From the NCBI GenBank assembly GCA_030782805.1, contig JARJPL010000369.1:62001-126000 (forward strand): 64,000 nt of DNA. The letters run 5' to 3'. Shown here piece after piece: positions 32,996-43,630 of this stretch. Positions within the stretch are counted from its first letter, which is position 1. Every line of letters begins with the position of its first letter. Below the pieces are notes generated by a model, which was not told the DNA's origin, ran no database searches, and saw only the letters and a program-made list of their open reading frames with translations. The translations under genes were made by a program, and so were the position numbers. This DNA is from Aschersonia sp. MBC 622. Lineage: Eukaryota > Ascomycota > Sordariomycetes > Hypocreales > Clavicipitaceae.

Positions 32996-34229
32996 ATGGC
33001 GACCACTACCGACACCAGCAAATACAAGTTCAACCACTCCATGTAGGTCATGTTGTTGAATCTGCCTTCTTTGGCAAGCCGTTGACTAATGCATCATCAG
33101 GATCCGGGTCAAGGATCCCAAGGAGTCGGGTAGGTCAAAATCAAACTGCCATAGCAGACTTGCCCAGGCAATCTAACAACTGCAGTGAAATTCTACGAGT
33201 TCCTTGGAATGAGTGTCATCAAAAAAATCCAAGAACCCGCTGCCAAGTTTGACTTGTACTTTCTGGCGTACGACGGCGCCAAGGCCGCCTCTCATGGCAA
33301 CTCGTTTGTCGATCGCGAGGGCATCGTCGAGCTCACACACAACTATGGCACCGAAAACGACCCCAACTACAAGGTCGCCAACGGCAACACAGAACCTCAT
33401 CGCGGCTTTGGTCACACCTGCATCAGTGTCGATAACCTGCAGGCCGCCTGCAAGCGCATCGAGGACGCTGGGTACAAGTTTCAGAAGAAGCTGACCGATG
33501 GCCGCATGAAGCACATTGCCTTTGTCCTGGATCCTGACGGCTACTGGGTCGAGATTATCGGCCAGAAGCCCGTCGAGGAGACCGAGAATGTCACCGAGAC
33601 GGACCCCGGTACCTATCGCATGGTGAGCATCAACCAGCTTTGATGGCGTAGATTCGACTAATCATGTATTTCTTCTTCATGTAGAACCACACAATGCTTC
33701 GCGTCAAGGACATTGAAAAGTCGCTCAAATTTTACCAAGAGATTCTAGGCATGTCGCTGATTCGCAAGCACGAGGCCGAAGCTGCTGGGTTCAACCTGTA
33801 TTTCCTCGCCTATCCCGCCGACCAGGGTCTGCCGACCGACGACAAGACGAGCCATCGTGAAGGCCTGCTCGAGCTCACCTGGAACTATGGTACCGAAAAG
33901 GACGAGTCCTTCAAGTACCACAACGGCAACGACCAGCCCCAAGGTTTTGGCCACATCTGTGAGTCTTGCGCCCTGCAAAAGAAACAAGAAATCACTTTCT
34001 GGACAAAAGTGCAAGAATGAAAAAGATGCGCTAACACGAAAAACAAGGCATCACCGTCGACGACCTTGATGCTGCTTGCCAGCGTTTCGAAGAAAAGGGT
34101 TGCAACTGGAAGAAGAGGCTGACGGATGGCCGTATGAAGAATATTGCCTTTCTTCTCGACCCTGATGGCTACTGGGTCGAGGTGATCCAGAACGACAAGT
34201 ATGGATCCAAGCACGCGGTCCAATCCTAA
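32996..34229 (+). CDS. GLO1: Glyoxalase I (lactoylglutathione lyase), two-domain
   Basis: Five exons, 32996-33042, 33101-33129, 33186-33622, 33685-33958 and 34048-34229, give 322 residues, close to the length of yeast Glo1. The enzyme converts the hemithioacetal of methylglyoxal and glutathione to S-D-lactoylglutathione, in the cytosol. Two tandem VOC domains are evident. Each starts with a metal-ligand His near (N)H(S/T)MxRVKD and ends with a metal-ligand Glu in DPDGYWVE(I/V)I. Each has the LTDGRMK.IAF.LDPDGYW signature. Introns 1 and 2 flank a 29-base mini-exon. An in-frame upstream exon (32820) may add a mitochondrial leader. All expected metal ligands are present. Confidence 0.95.
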
Positions 34230-35801
34230 ACAGGCAGCTCCAGGCAGAATAGCTCTGTAGTGATATTCGTTTCTTTTTTAAAAAAGCATAGTTCTTCTTG
34301 GCAGGCACTCGTCCAATGGGATCGGCACAATGTAAGCTTGTCACGGCAGTTGCATGCACCCTCTTTTTTTTGCCCGATTTACGTTTGCGAAATAAGCTTG
34401 TCGATATGCTTCGACGCTTACTAGCCACGCCGCTGTGGAGTTGCCGCAGGCCAGCAAGGTGTTGGAATGGTGTTCAAGTGCCGAGCTTGCGGTGCCGATG
34501 AGAATGCGCGACACGGACAGGCTGGTTGAATCTACGTGACATTTGGAATGGGCACCAGCCGGGAATCATTGCCAATAATAAAGACGAGAACAAAGGAGCG
34601 TGATTGCGCTCATTTCTTGCGAGTTACGGCCGCTGTTGACTAGCGAGCCGCTAACTAGCCATCGTGTCTCACATCTGCGCCCCCATGCCGTCTTGAACAG
34701 CGCGGGGAGGGCATTATTCGTAGTTTGAGATTATCAAGATTGCGTCAGTTAAATTTGGATTTGAGGCGGGAGGCACGAAAAGAGGGGTTGTAGTTGCCCA
34801 GGCTCAACTTGCACAGAGTTGCATCCCGCCCGCATTCACTTACAGCAAAGTCTGCGTCGGGTAAAGCCTCCCTTGTGCGGCCTGGCAGCTGCATGCAACA
34901 TCCTTGGTTACATCCAGAACAGGGCTGCAAATAGGTGGCGTTGCAAAGGTAGATCTCAGTAACATTAGGCGGACAACTATGCTTTTGCCTGGCCCGATTC
35001 GGCTCGAGAACCTGTTGCGTTGGCCAGTAAGAAGATGGTCTACACGCTGGATAGCAACAAAATATCACAAAAGTTATTCAGGATCCCTCGTCTGCCGCAA
35101 AATCATGACATCGGCTCGCCTTACTTGTATGCCACCTCTGCTGCATATCGTCACGGCCGCCTGGGTGGCTACAATGCGGAGCTGTGATTTGTTCCAGATT
35201 ATGCCGTCCGAAATCTACCTCTGCACGCAAACGACTAGTTGAGACAGGTGAACAGTGAGACAGATTAACAGCCACTTGCTACGCGCCCGTCTGGAATGCA
35301 GTATGGAGTAAGTAACTGTACAACAATGCAATTGCGGGATACCCATGGCCACGCGACGGGTCAAAGCTGAGGTACCCGTTGATCCTTTTCTGCACCACCC
35401 GCTGGCAGCGCAAAACGTGGCCCATTTCAACCGGCACAAGGGGGGGCCAGCTCCTTCGAAGCTGTACAACTATATGGATAGTATCATGGCTCCCGCTTCA
35501 AGGTTCCATCGAAACAAGGCTATGTGGATGTGATTCACTCGCGGGATTCCAGGTGCCGCCCATCAAGGTGTGGCCGGCTGGTGGATGTGCAGTTGCGATG
35601 GGCAGCGACTTGGATGAATTCGGCCGTGTCAAACTAAATTTATTTAAAAGCCGACCTTGCCCCCTTCCTCTCTTGCTTTTGCCCCTCCACGAACCAGACG
35701 ATCGCTCCTGCTACTTCCTATTGGGTCTGAGAGAATTTCCCTATTTGAAAACGCCAACGGAAGAAAGAATCCGGTCATCATCATCCTATTTCTTTTATCC
35801 T
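34230..35801. other. Intergenic region with promoter of the PGDH gene
   Basis: About 1.6 kb. Open frames are short or lack ATG; a frame open from 35379 into the dehydrogenase starts at TTG and has no domain before 35802. A TATA-like atttatttaaaagcc lies at about 35637-35651, 150 bases before the PGDH start, followed by a C/T-rich leader. Confidence 0.45.
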
Positions 35802-37634
35802 ATGTTTGATAACTTCTTCACCTCCAACACCGGTGCCGCTTCGATGACCCCCATAGCCCTAGACCCCGCCGAGGGCCCCTCGCCGGCCTCTCGGCCCCGC
35901 ATCCTCGTCCCCGAAAAGGTGTCGCCGGATGGTCTCGCGCTGCTGACCCCCCACTTTGACGTCGACGTCCGCCAGGGCATCGCCCCCGAAGAGCTTCTCG
36001 CAATCATCCCCAACTACCAGGGCCTTATTGTGCGCTCCGAGACCAAAGTCACTGCTGAGGTGCTGTTTGCGGGCGCCAAGCTCAAGGTGGTGGCACGCGC
36101 CGGTGTCGGCGTCGACAACATTGACGTGCCCGCCGCCACTTCTCGCGGCGTCATCGTCGTCAATTCGCCCGCCGGCAATATCGTCGCCGCCGCCGAACAC
36201 ACAGTCGCGCTGCTGCTAGCCACAGCGCGCAACGTCGCCCGCGCTGATGGCGGCTTGAAGAACGGTCGGTGGGAGCGCGGCCAGCTAGTCGGCATTGAAG
36301 TCGGCCGCAAGACGCTCGGCATCGTCGGACTCGGAAAAGTCGGTTTGCGCGTCGCGAGCATGGCCAAAGGTCTGGGCATGAACGTCGTAGCCGTCGATCC
36401 GTACGCAAACCCAGACATGGCCAAGCAGGCCGGCGTAGAGCTGTACCCAGGCCTGCACGACATGCTGCCCATCGTGGACTTTTTGACCATTCACACGCCG
36501 TTGCTGGCAACGACCATGAACCTCATTGGTGAGGCCGAGTTCAAGACCATGAAGAAGACGGCACGGGTATTGAATGTGGCGCGCGGCGGAGTCTACAATG
36601 AGGCTGCTCTTCTGCAAGCTCTGGATGAGGGTTGGATTGCTGGCGCCGGTCTTGACGTGTTTACCTCGGAGCCTCCCACGGCCGACTCTGTCGCCTCGCG
36701 TCTGACCCAGCACCCCAAGGTGGTCGCCACGCCGCACCTCGGCGCCTCGACTGTCGAGGCCCAGGAAAATGTATCCATGGATGTATGCACCCAGGTCCTC
36801 GAGATTCTCCGCGGTGGCCTGCCTACCAGCGCCGTCAACGCCCCGATCATCCTACCCGAGCAGTACCGCAAGCTGCAGCCCTCTGTCTCCCTCGTCGAGA
36901 AGATGGGCAAGCTGTACACGCAGCACTTTGCCGGCAACAAGATCAACATGGTCGGCGGCCGAAAGTTTGAGCTCATTTACCACGGTGAGCTTGCCGGGCT
37001 ACCCAACACCAAACCACTGCTGGCCGCGCTCGTCAAGGGCCTCGTCGCCTCTTTCAGCGACTCCAACGTCAATATTGTCAACGCCACGCAGATCGCCAAA
37101 GAAAAGGGCCTCACCATAAGCGAGACGCACGCGCACGACTCGGCTAAGAACCAGTTTTACGCCAACCTCGTCACGCTCAAGTCGCACCCCGACGACGATT
37201 CCGATGCCCAGAGCGGCGGTGGCGCGCAAGTCATCGAGGGCTATGCGGCCAACAAGCGCCTCTACATTTCGCGCCTTGGTCGCTTCAGCGCCGCATTCCA
37301 ACCCGAGGGCACTCTCATCATTTTGCACAATTACGATGAGCCTGGCAAAATTGGCGGCGTTGGCACCGTCCTTGGCTCGCACGGCATCAACATTCGCTTC
37401 ATGCAGGTCGCGGCGCTGGGCGCCGAGTTCCGCGGCGACTCGACGCCGCCGACTGACGACGGACTGCAGTCAAGCCCCTCGCAGGAATCACTAACGGACG
37501 TGCAGAAGCAGCAGCAGCAGGCAGGTGACGAAGCACTCATGATTCTGGGCATTGCCGGCAATGTGGACAAGACGGTCATGCACGACCTGCAAAAGGCCGA
37601 GGGTGTGCTGAATGTGAGTGTTGTGAATCTGTAG
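35802..37634 (+). CDS. D-3-phosphoglycerate dehydrogenase, long (type I) form
   Basis: A single exon of 610 residues. The enzyme oxidises 3-phosphoglycerate to 3-phosphohydroxypyruvate with NAD+, the first step of serine synthesis. The catalytic domain starts RPRILVPEKVSPDGLALL. The Rossmann site GLGKVGLRVASMAKGLGMNV (from about residue 176), the catalytic Arg in LNVARGG and the His in TPHLGAST are present. The C-terminal extension contains the allosteric substrate-binding region (INMVGGRKFELIYHGEL) and a final ACT domain (LIILHNYDEPGKIGGVGTVL), which gives serine feedback control in relatives. The first 30 residues are an extra N-terminal tail. The ACT domain has a polar Gln-rich insert (about residues 546-575). 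The start is the first ATG in frame. The frame is intact. Confidence 0.95.
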   Translation: MFDNFFTSNTGAASMTPIALDPAEGPSPASRPRILVPEKVSPDGLALLTPHFDVDVRQGIAPEELLAIIPNYQGLIVRSETKVTAEVLFAGAKLKVVARAGVGVDNIDVPAATSRGVIVVNSPAGNIVAAAEHTVALLLATARNVARADGGLKNGRWERGQLVGIEVGRKTLGIVGLGKVGLRVASMAKGLGMNVVAVDPYANPDMAKQAGVELYPGLHDMLPIVDFLTIHTPLLATTMNLIGEAEFKTMKKTARVLNVARGGVYNEAALLQALDEGWIAGAGLDVFTSEPPTADSVASRLTQHPKVVATPHLGASTVEAQENVSMDVCTQVLEILRGGLPTSAVNAPIILPEQYRKLQPSVSLVEKMGKLYTQHFAGNKINMVGGRKFELIYHGELAGLPNTKPLLAALVKGLVASFSDSNVNIVNATQIAKEKGLTISETHAHDSAKNQFYANLVTLKSHPDDDSDAQSGGGAQVIEGYAANKRLYISRLGRFSAAFQPEGTLIILHNYDEPGKIGGVGTVLGSHGINIRFMQVAALGAEFRGDSTPPTDDGLQSSPSQESLTDVQKQQQQAGDEALMILGIAGNVDKTVMHDLQKAEGVLNVSVVNL

Positions 37635-38067
37635 GGATTAGTAGTAGTATGGCAGACGAATCAATAAATGTTTTATGCTCCGCGCAGACTTTTCGATAGC
37701 ACCAAAGCGATGTTGAGTGCCCGTGTATGTCCGGGAATATGCCAGTCACTGTGATTACTCCTTGCTTCCATACGATTAAAAGCGACGCACTTTCATTAAC
37801 AATCTGTATCTAAGCTATCTAGTAACAGCTGTATTTGACAAAGGAGACAAAATTCAAGTAGATAAAAGGGCTAGCGTGTATGTTGCCCGTGATCAGGACT
37901 GTATGTCGCCCGTCACCAGAAGTGTATGTCGTCCGTGATCAGAGATGTATGACACCTGTGACCACAGTCATATCCAAAGGTTAACCTGTTGGTCGAGGTG
38001 CATTCTTGAATCCTTCAGCTAAATCGTCCCCGTCAGAGCCCCAGAGCTCAGCCTCTGGATTGATGAA
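37635..38067. other. Convergent spacer with minisatellite
   Basis: About 430 bases between the PGDH stop (+) and the 38068-38685 gene (-). It holds 3' UTRs and the 23-bp tandem repeat listed separately. Confidence 0.5.
37877..37968. repeat. 23-bp minisatellite, 4 copies
   Basis: Four consecutive 23-base units, at 37877, 37900, 37923 and 37946, share the consensus tgtatgtcgcccgtgatcag plus three bases. The fourth is the most diverged. The array lies 100 bases past the stop codon of the repeat-tailed gene at 38068-38685. Confidence 0.9.
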
Positions 38068-38685
38068 TCACTGGGCTCTGTTTTCTGGCTTGTCTTGATG
38101 AATAATTGGCCCCAATTTCTTTGTTGGATCGACTTGATAAATCACTACCTCCCGCCTTTTTGATTTGTCTTGATGAATCACTACCTCCAGCTTTTTTGAT
38201 CTGTCTTGATGAATCACTACCACCAGCTTCTTTGGGTTGGCTTGATCAATCACTGCCTTTGAATCACTTGATTCATTAGCTTTGACAGGTTCTTCAGAGC
38301 CCCACGGCTCACCCTTTGAGATCAAAAGATAGTCATGAATGGTCAGCTCCGACTTCACTGGTACCAGGCGTATCTCTGCCTTGTTTAAAAATCCATCAAG
38401 TATTGCTTTGTCCTCAGCATCATCAAAGTAGTCTGCAATCTCCTTCATGATGGAAGGAGCTTCGTCTTTCAGGACAGAATCTTTTCTGGCCAGGATGATT
38501 GCATTGTGTGCGCATTTGAAGGCAATCATCTTGTTGAATTCTGTCTTGTCGTTCTTGTAATCCTCGGATAATCTTTTTGCTGCCATAATCACCAGCTTAA
38601 TTGTCTCTGGGACCCATATATCACAGGATGCAGAGTCCTTAGAGGAGGAATCAGAGCCATTAGAGTAATCAGAGTAATCAGACAT
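38068..38685 (-). CDS. Hypothetical protein with C-terminal tandem peptide repeat
   Basis: A single exon of 205 residues with ATG at 38685. The N-terminus is Ser/Asp/Tyr-rich (MSDYSDYSNGSDSSS). Residues about 22-115 form a helical, compact-looking domain (for example WVPETIKLVIMAAKRLSEDY). The last 60 residues are about four 12-13 residue repeats of the type KKLEVVIHQDKS, encoded by 36-39 bp DNA repeats at about 38085-38260. A TATA-like TATTTAAG (38814-38807 on this strand) lies about 125 bases upstream. The leader has a duplicated 13-bp tgatgagtatggc (38740-38771). No signal peptide or known domain is recognised. The repeat tail suggests a fast-evolving, species-restricted gene. Confidence 0.6.
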   Translation of the reverse strand: MSDYSDYSNGSDSSSKDSASCDIWVPETIKLVIMAAKRLSEDYKNDKTEFNKMIAFKCAHNAIILARKDSVLKDEAPSIMKEIADYFDDAEDKAILDGFLNKAEIRLVPVKSELTIHDYLLISKGEPWGSEEPVKANESSDSKAVIDQANPKKLVVVIHQDRSKKLEVVIHQDKSKRREVVIYQVDPTKKLGPIIHQDKPENRAQ

Positions 38686-41600
38686 TTTGACGGTTGTTGA
38701 CGGTTGTTTAGATGTTGTGACGGAGCGAAATGATTGATAATGATGAGTATGGCTGATGATGAGTATGGCTGATCGTGAGTGTTGAGCAGATATGACGGGG
38801 GAGAGGGCTTAAATAGGCCTACAATCACAGCTTTTTACCTCCGGCAGGCAGATATTTAGATATACATTTATTCAGGCAGGCTTTTGCCAAGGCATATCTT
38901 TATTTAGACGGTTTGCTCCGTGCTCCCATGTCGGGAGACGCCCTGTGCAAGGCCGCTTTGCTTAGGCGCTGTACAAAATCGGAACAGATCCACACAACAC
39001 AAGACCTCAGCGAGCCAGATCAATATTGAATATTCCTACAGTAGATATATAGCATCAGATAGAGTTTCAACGCATGTTTTTCTTCATTCAGTTCTATCTT
39101 CAAGTCTAAAATCTCAACGGCGAGAACAGAGTTATCTCCAGAGACTGGCAGATTACACGGCTGCAAGACTCCAAGGTATGAATCTGATCAAAACACAATC
39201 CCATGTCATTAATCAGAAACATTTTCTGTTTCAGTCTGATTTGAGGACTATTGTTTGACTATTCGTGGTGTACACGCTGATAAGAAAAACATGTGATGGG
39301 TCGTCAGTAGGTCAGAGATGGTTGGTCGCTTGACAGCCCATGACCCAGTCGACTTTCAGCACCAGCCGGCAGTGCATCGGGAGAAGATCAAATTTCACTC
39401 CATGATTAGGTGTGGCAATGAAGTGAGTCAAAGTTTCGTGAGCCTATTGGCTGTCCAGGAGGTGCGCCTACACAGTATCAAGTCAGCTGCACTCCTTGGC
39501 CATGGCGCTCGTGTTCCGGACCTTTATATTACTATTTTGGTCAAGGCATTGCCAGACGCTGCATCAGTTGGGCGTCAAGACTAGTGACTCAGAATACTTC
39601 TGCCTGGCTTCCAGGTTGGAGGGTGTGTCTTTTGCCACTGCTGCTGATTCAACTGCCCCTACACACGGTTGATCCGCTCCAGCATCGCAGGAATTCTGCC
39701 AAAGATGCTAGTACCTAGTGGTTCTCATGCTAGCTACTCCATTATGTGTCAAAATATGGCCTAGACCTTCGATCTCGGCATGTAGATGCGGCCAACAGTA
39801 GTGATACCACATTTCATGCGGGCTACAAAGAAAGAGGCAGGACGGAAATTGCAGAATCTCAAGAAAGATGAAGCTCAACGTGGTAACTGGAGCAAATTAC
39901 TCAACTATTTGTCCATGCAAGTAGGACGGCAGCGTCGTGACTGCGCAATTTAAGGGATGTGTATTGTGCTCTCTGCTCTGTGCTCCCGCGTGCGACAAGC
40001 CAAGCAAAAGGGGGATCTCATTAAGAAGTCCAGAGCAAACATATTATTCATGAAACAGCTGAAAATTGATTTTCTTTTCGTTTATTCATGAAGAAGAGAA
40101 AGTTGCACCAGTGTCATTCACATGTCAAAGACTTGTGGTGCTCATGTACAAGGAGCGTGTTGACCACAGCTCCCATCGAGGAGAAGAGTCATATGAAAAC
40201 AAAGTTGTAACTACAGTAGGCGCCAGTCTAATTTTATCAGGTAGGAGATTTACGAGGCCCCGTCACAAAGTGAGCACAAAATCACTTACTAGATACTTAG
40301 GGTCGGCAAGTTACCGTTCCGGCCACACCCTCATTCAAGCCGCCTCGTTACACCTGGAAAAACACGAAAACAACAGGTTTTTGAGAGAAAATTTCTAGCC
40401 TCCCTAAAATGAAACAGTGTACAATAATATAAAGCATATAAATGAGTAAATGAGTAATCAGATGATTATCAAGATACATAGAATGACCGAAATTGGGATA
40501 AATACGGAAAAAGATACATTTCTTTTTCTATATAATTACTCCGCATGGTACAGATAGATACCTTGAGAGCACTTAGGCAGGAGCGTGGACCCACTTTTGA
40601 ATCGTTTCTCAAAAGCTGCCTCGCAACCTCTCGTAAAATCACAATGGCCATCAGCAACAACACCAAATGACCCCCCCAAGACCATAGGTTTCGACCGTTG
40701 AGCTACCTACGACGTGTCTCTTTCGAATGGAGGCTCTGCGAGCCGTATCAGGGAGCTGGAATGTTGGCTAACAGAAATCGAGCAAACAACGTGACGCAGC
40801 CCAAGAAAAAACGCGAAGAAGCAGTGCATCAAACTCAGGCTTCGGACTATTAATACAAACAGTCAGCTTGGCGAGACACTTCAACTAAAAGTCAGAAGTT
40901 ACATTCGAGAACCATGCGAGTACTTTAACGGACGAGAACGCACTTGCGACGAAAATGAGCTCGATGAGTCTGAAGCTAACTCTACCACGGCGATCTAGAC
41001 GCCTTGCCGCGAAATCGAAAGAAGCACCGGATGACGATGAAAAACCGGATGGGGGGGGTTGATCCTTGTGCACCAGGGCGTCGCCGTGGGCCAGGAGCTG
41101 CCAAGTCTTCAAATCGCCGGGCTATCACTGAAGCTATGCAACCAACAACATACAAGCACCAGAAGAACAAGCCCCACTAGATCTGACTTGTCCAAATGTA
41201 CCAAATGATGGAATCGATCAGCATCAGTTGAGCCAAGCCGCGCTTATTCGTCAGACATTCAAGCAAATTTCCCCTTGGGATCTACATGCAGATACAACGC
41301 TAGGGTGTCAAATCACTTCACACCCATGGTTCTTATGGCGCTGTATCTAAAGTGACCTTGTTCTCTCACGAATATACTTTTGGTTGGCAAAGGCGTGCTG
41401 GCAGCAAAGCATGAAGAAACTGTATGCGCTCATTTGACCGATATACAGGGTGTACATGTACCAAGGGTGTTGGTGGCCTGGACGTTTCCTCGATTTACTA
41501 TGACGGCATCGAGGAAATTTTGCGTTTAATGCTTATGTGCTATGTCGGGGCTCCAATTGCGAGAATCATTCGGCAGTACCCTAGACGTCACGATGCGCTA

Positions 41601-43630
41601 ATTCGACCCAATGCCTGTAATCACCGTGACCACTGATCACTGTACGCGGCCTTTACATCGGTAGTTAGTCTCCGCTCAGCCTCCAATGCCATTTCCAGTT
41701 GGTAGCATGGTCAAATCTATGTTTCGTTTTTTTTTTTTTGAAAAGAAAAAATAAAGAATTTCAAAGAGAGACGAGACGACATGTAAACGGACTCCCATCC
41801 AGCCAACGGGATGCGCCACTCATCAAGTCATCTGCCGTTGGCAAGCTGCAGCTGCCCGTCAATCGCTGCTTTAATGCATGCTTGCACCCGACGAGGGGAA
41901 GTGGACAAGGGCCTGCACATAGAACTTGTAAATGTTTTTGTTCGATTGGTTGCAGACTGCCAAGTAAAGAAAGCTGCTGGGGTCCCCTGAGTGACAAAAC
42001 TGGTTGGCCGTTTCTTCGTCATGGAGCTGTGGCCGGGCCGTTTAGAAAGCGGCCAACAGTCTCGTCGACCCCGTGGGGGGGGGGGTTTGCCCATGACACC
42101 ACCCCAGCGACCGCCACGGATATTTCTTTATCAAGCAATGGCCAGCAAGCTTTCCCTTCTCTGCTGACCTTGGATGGTTCTCAAGCATCGGCAATTCAAC
42201 CGCATCGTAGCTACAGTGGCTCGAGACGGGGAGAAGAAAATACGAGCGCAACCGCCAAGGTTACTTTTTTCCTCGGAGTCCGGTCAGTCTGAATCGCGTC
42301 CATGTCATAGTTATGAATAGCCTCAGACTGGCTTGGCATAATCAGTTCCAACATGGTACCGGGTGGTAGAGTCACGCGACCATAATAATATGTAGTCTAG
42401 ATTGTTTTTGTTCCGAGACGTCCGGGACTGCCAACTCTTTCTTCAAGCGGGACGGGGCGTAAAGAGCCCGCCCGCCAATACCCGACGGGGCCGGTCGCGA
42501 CCGTTGCCAGCGGGCCGCCGGCGAATGAGTGGAAATAGCGTTCGGCAGTGCACACTGCGGCCTCTGTCTGACTCGACTTGACTCGCTAGCTTACTGGGCA
42601 TTTTAGCGTGACCTTCCTATTTAGAACATAATTGTGTTGGAAAGCATCACTGCTCCGCCCAGAAATGACCTTTTGGCCCTCATAAATTAAGGCGCAGTGA
42701 GCCCGTGAAATGACTCTCTCACCATTGCGCAGTGGAAACAAAAAAAAAAACGGAACATGTTCCTGATAACATGAAAACAGTCAAGACTATACAATCATTG
42801 CTTATTATAGGTCAACTTGTCAGTGGGCTGCAGTGGCTGGTGCCTTTAGTTGGGTTCTGAGCACAGTCCTTCGGCTTACGACTACTCGTAATAGACAATA
42901 CGTTATTGGACATGAAACGGCAGCCAGTTAAGGAGAACAATAGTAATGTAGCTCACCATTCTAAACCAACACTCTTGAGTTGTTTTTATACCTTTAGCCT
43001 AGTGGCTAATCTTTATTCGTCCAAATTTGACGGCATTCAGATTCTCGGAATGGAAGCCCGCGTTTCAAAGGTACAAACGGGGTTTCTCTCCAACCTGGCA
43101 ACGTAGCGGCGCCGGAAATGCTTCCGGCCGGGGGCATGGTAGACGCGCGACTCGACAAGACGGAGCTTACTGCCCGACAACTCTATCTAGCGCCTGCTCT
43201 TCCAACAATACATAGCCACCTCGCACAGCAGCCATTCATGAGAGGGTAGGGTTCGTCCGCTCAACGGCATTTGGTGGGGGCGTGGCACATGTATTCCTTG
43301 TTCCTCAGACAATGTTGCTGCCAAGCGTATAAGCTGGTCCAAGCGATGTTATACTACCAAGGTGTTCAATCCGGAACGGCAGTTACAGCTCTGGCAAAGG
43401 ACACCCACCAACAACCATATCATTCTTGGTCGTGTTGTGATCGGACGACTGTGTAAGAATACATGGTGTGATGCATACGAACCTGTTCCGAAGACAGCGC
43501 ATCTATAAAGGGTCCCAGCTTCGCTCTCAAGACTCTTCTCATTCCTATCAACAACGAGTATCAAGCCACTCTTGTACCCTTCTTCTCTCACTCAACATCT
43601 GACATTATCTCAATACCTTCATCCACCAAA
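38686..43630. other. Long gene-poor region, possibly decayed sequence
   Basis: About 4.9 kb without a supported gene. The open frames are short; one of 88 codons with a real ATG (39318-39584, +) has no recognised domain and is not called. Homopolymer runs occur at 41727-41740 (T) and 42075-42086 (G). No transposase, reverse transcriptase or clear terminal repeats were seen. The last 130 bases form the promoter and leader of the Cry-like gene. Confidence 0.4.
43504..43509 (+). promoter_or_regulatory. TATA box of the Cry-like gene
   Basis: TATAAA about 120 bases before the ATG at 43631, followed by a C/T-rich leader with CAATACC and CACCAAAATGG at the start. This looks like an ordinary fungal core promoter, which argues that the gene is expressed as a fungal gene. 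Confidence 0.6.

Noticed and set aside
39318..39584. 88-codon plus-strand ORF with ATG
   Set aside because: No domain, no promoter element and isolated in gene-poor DNA.
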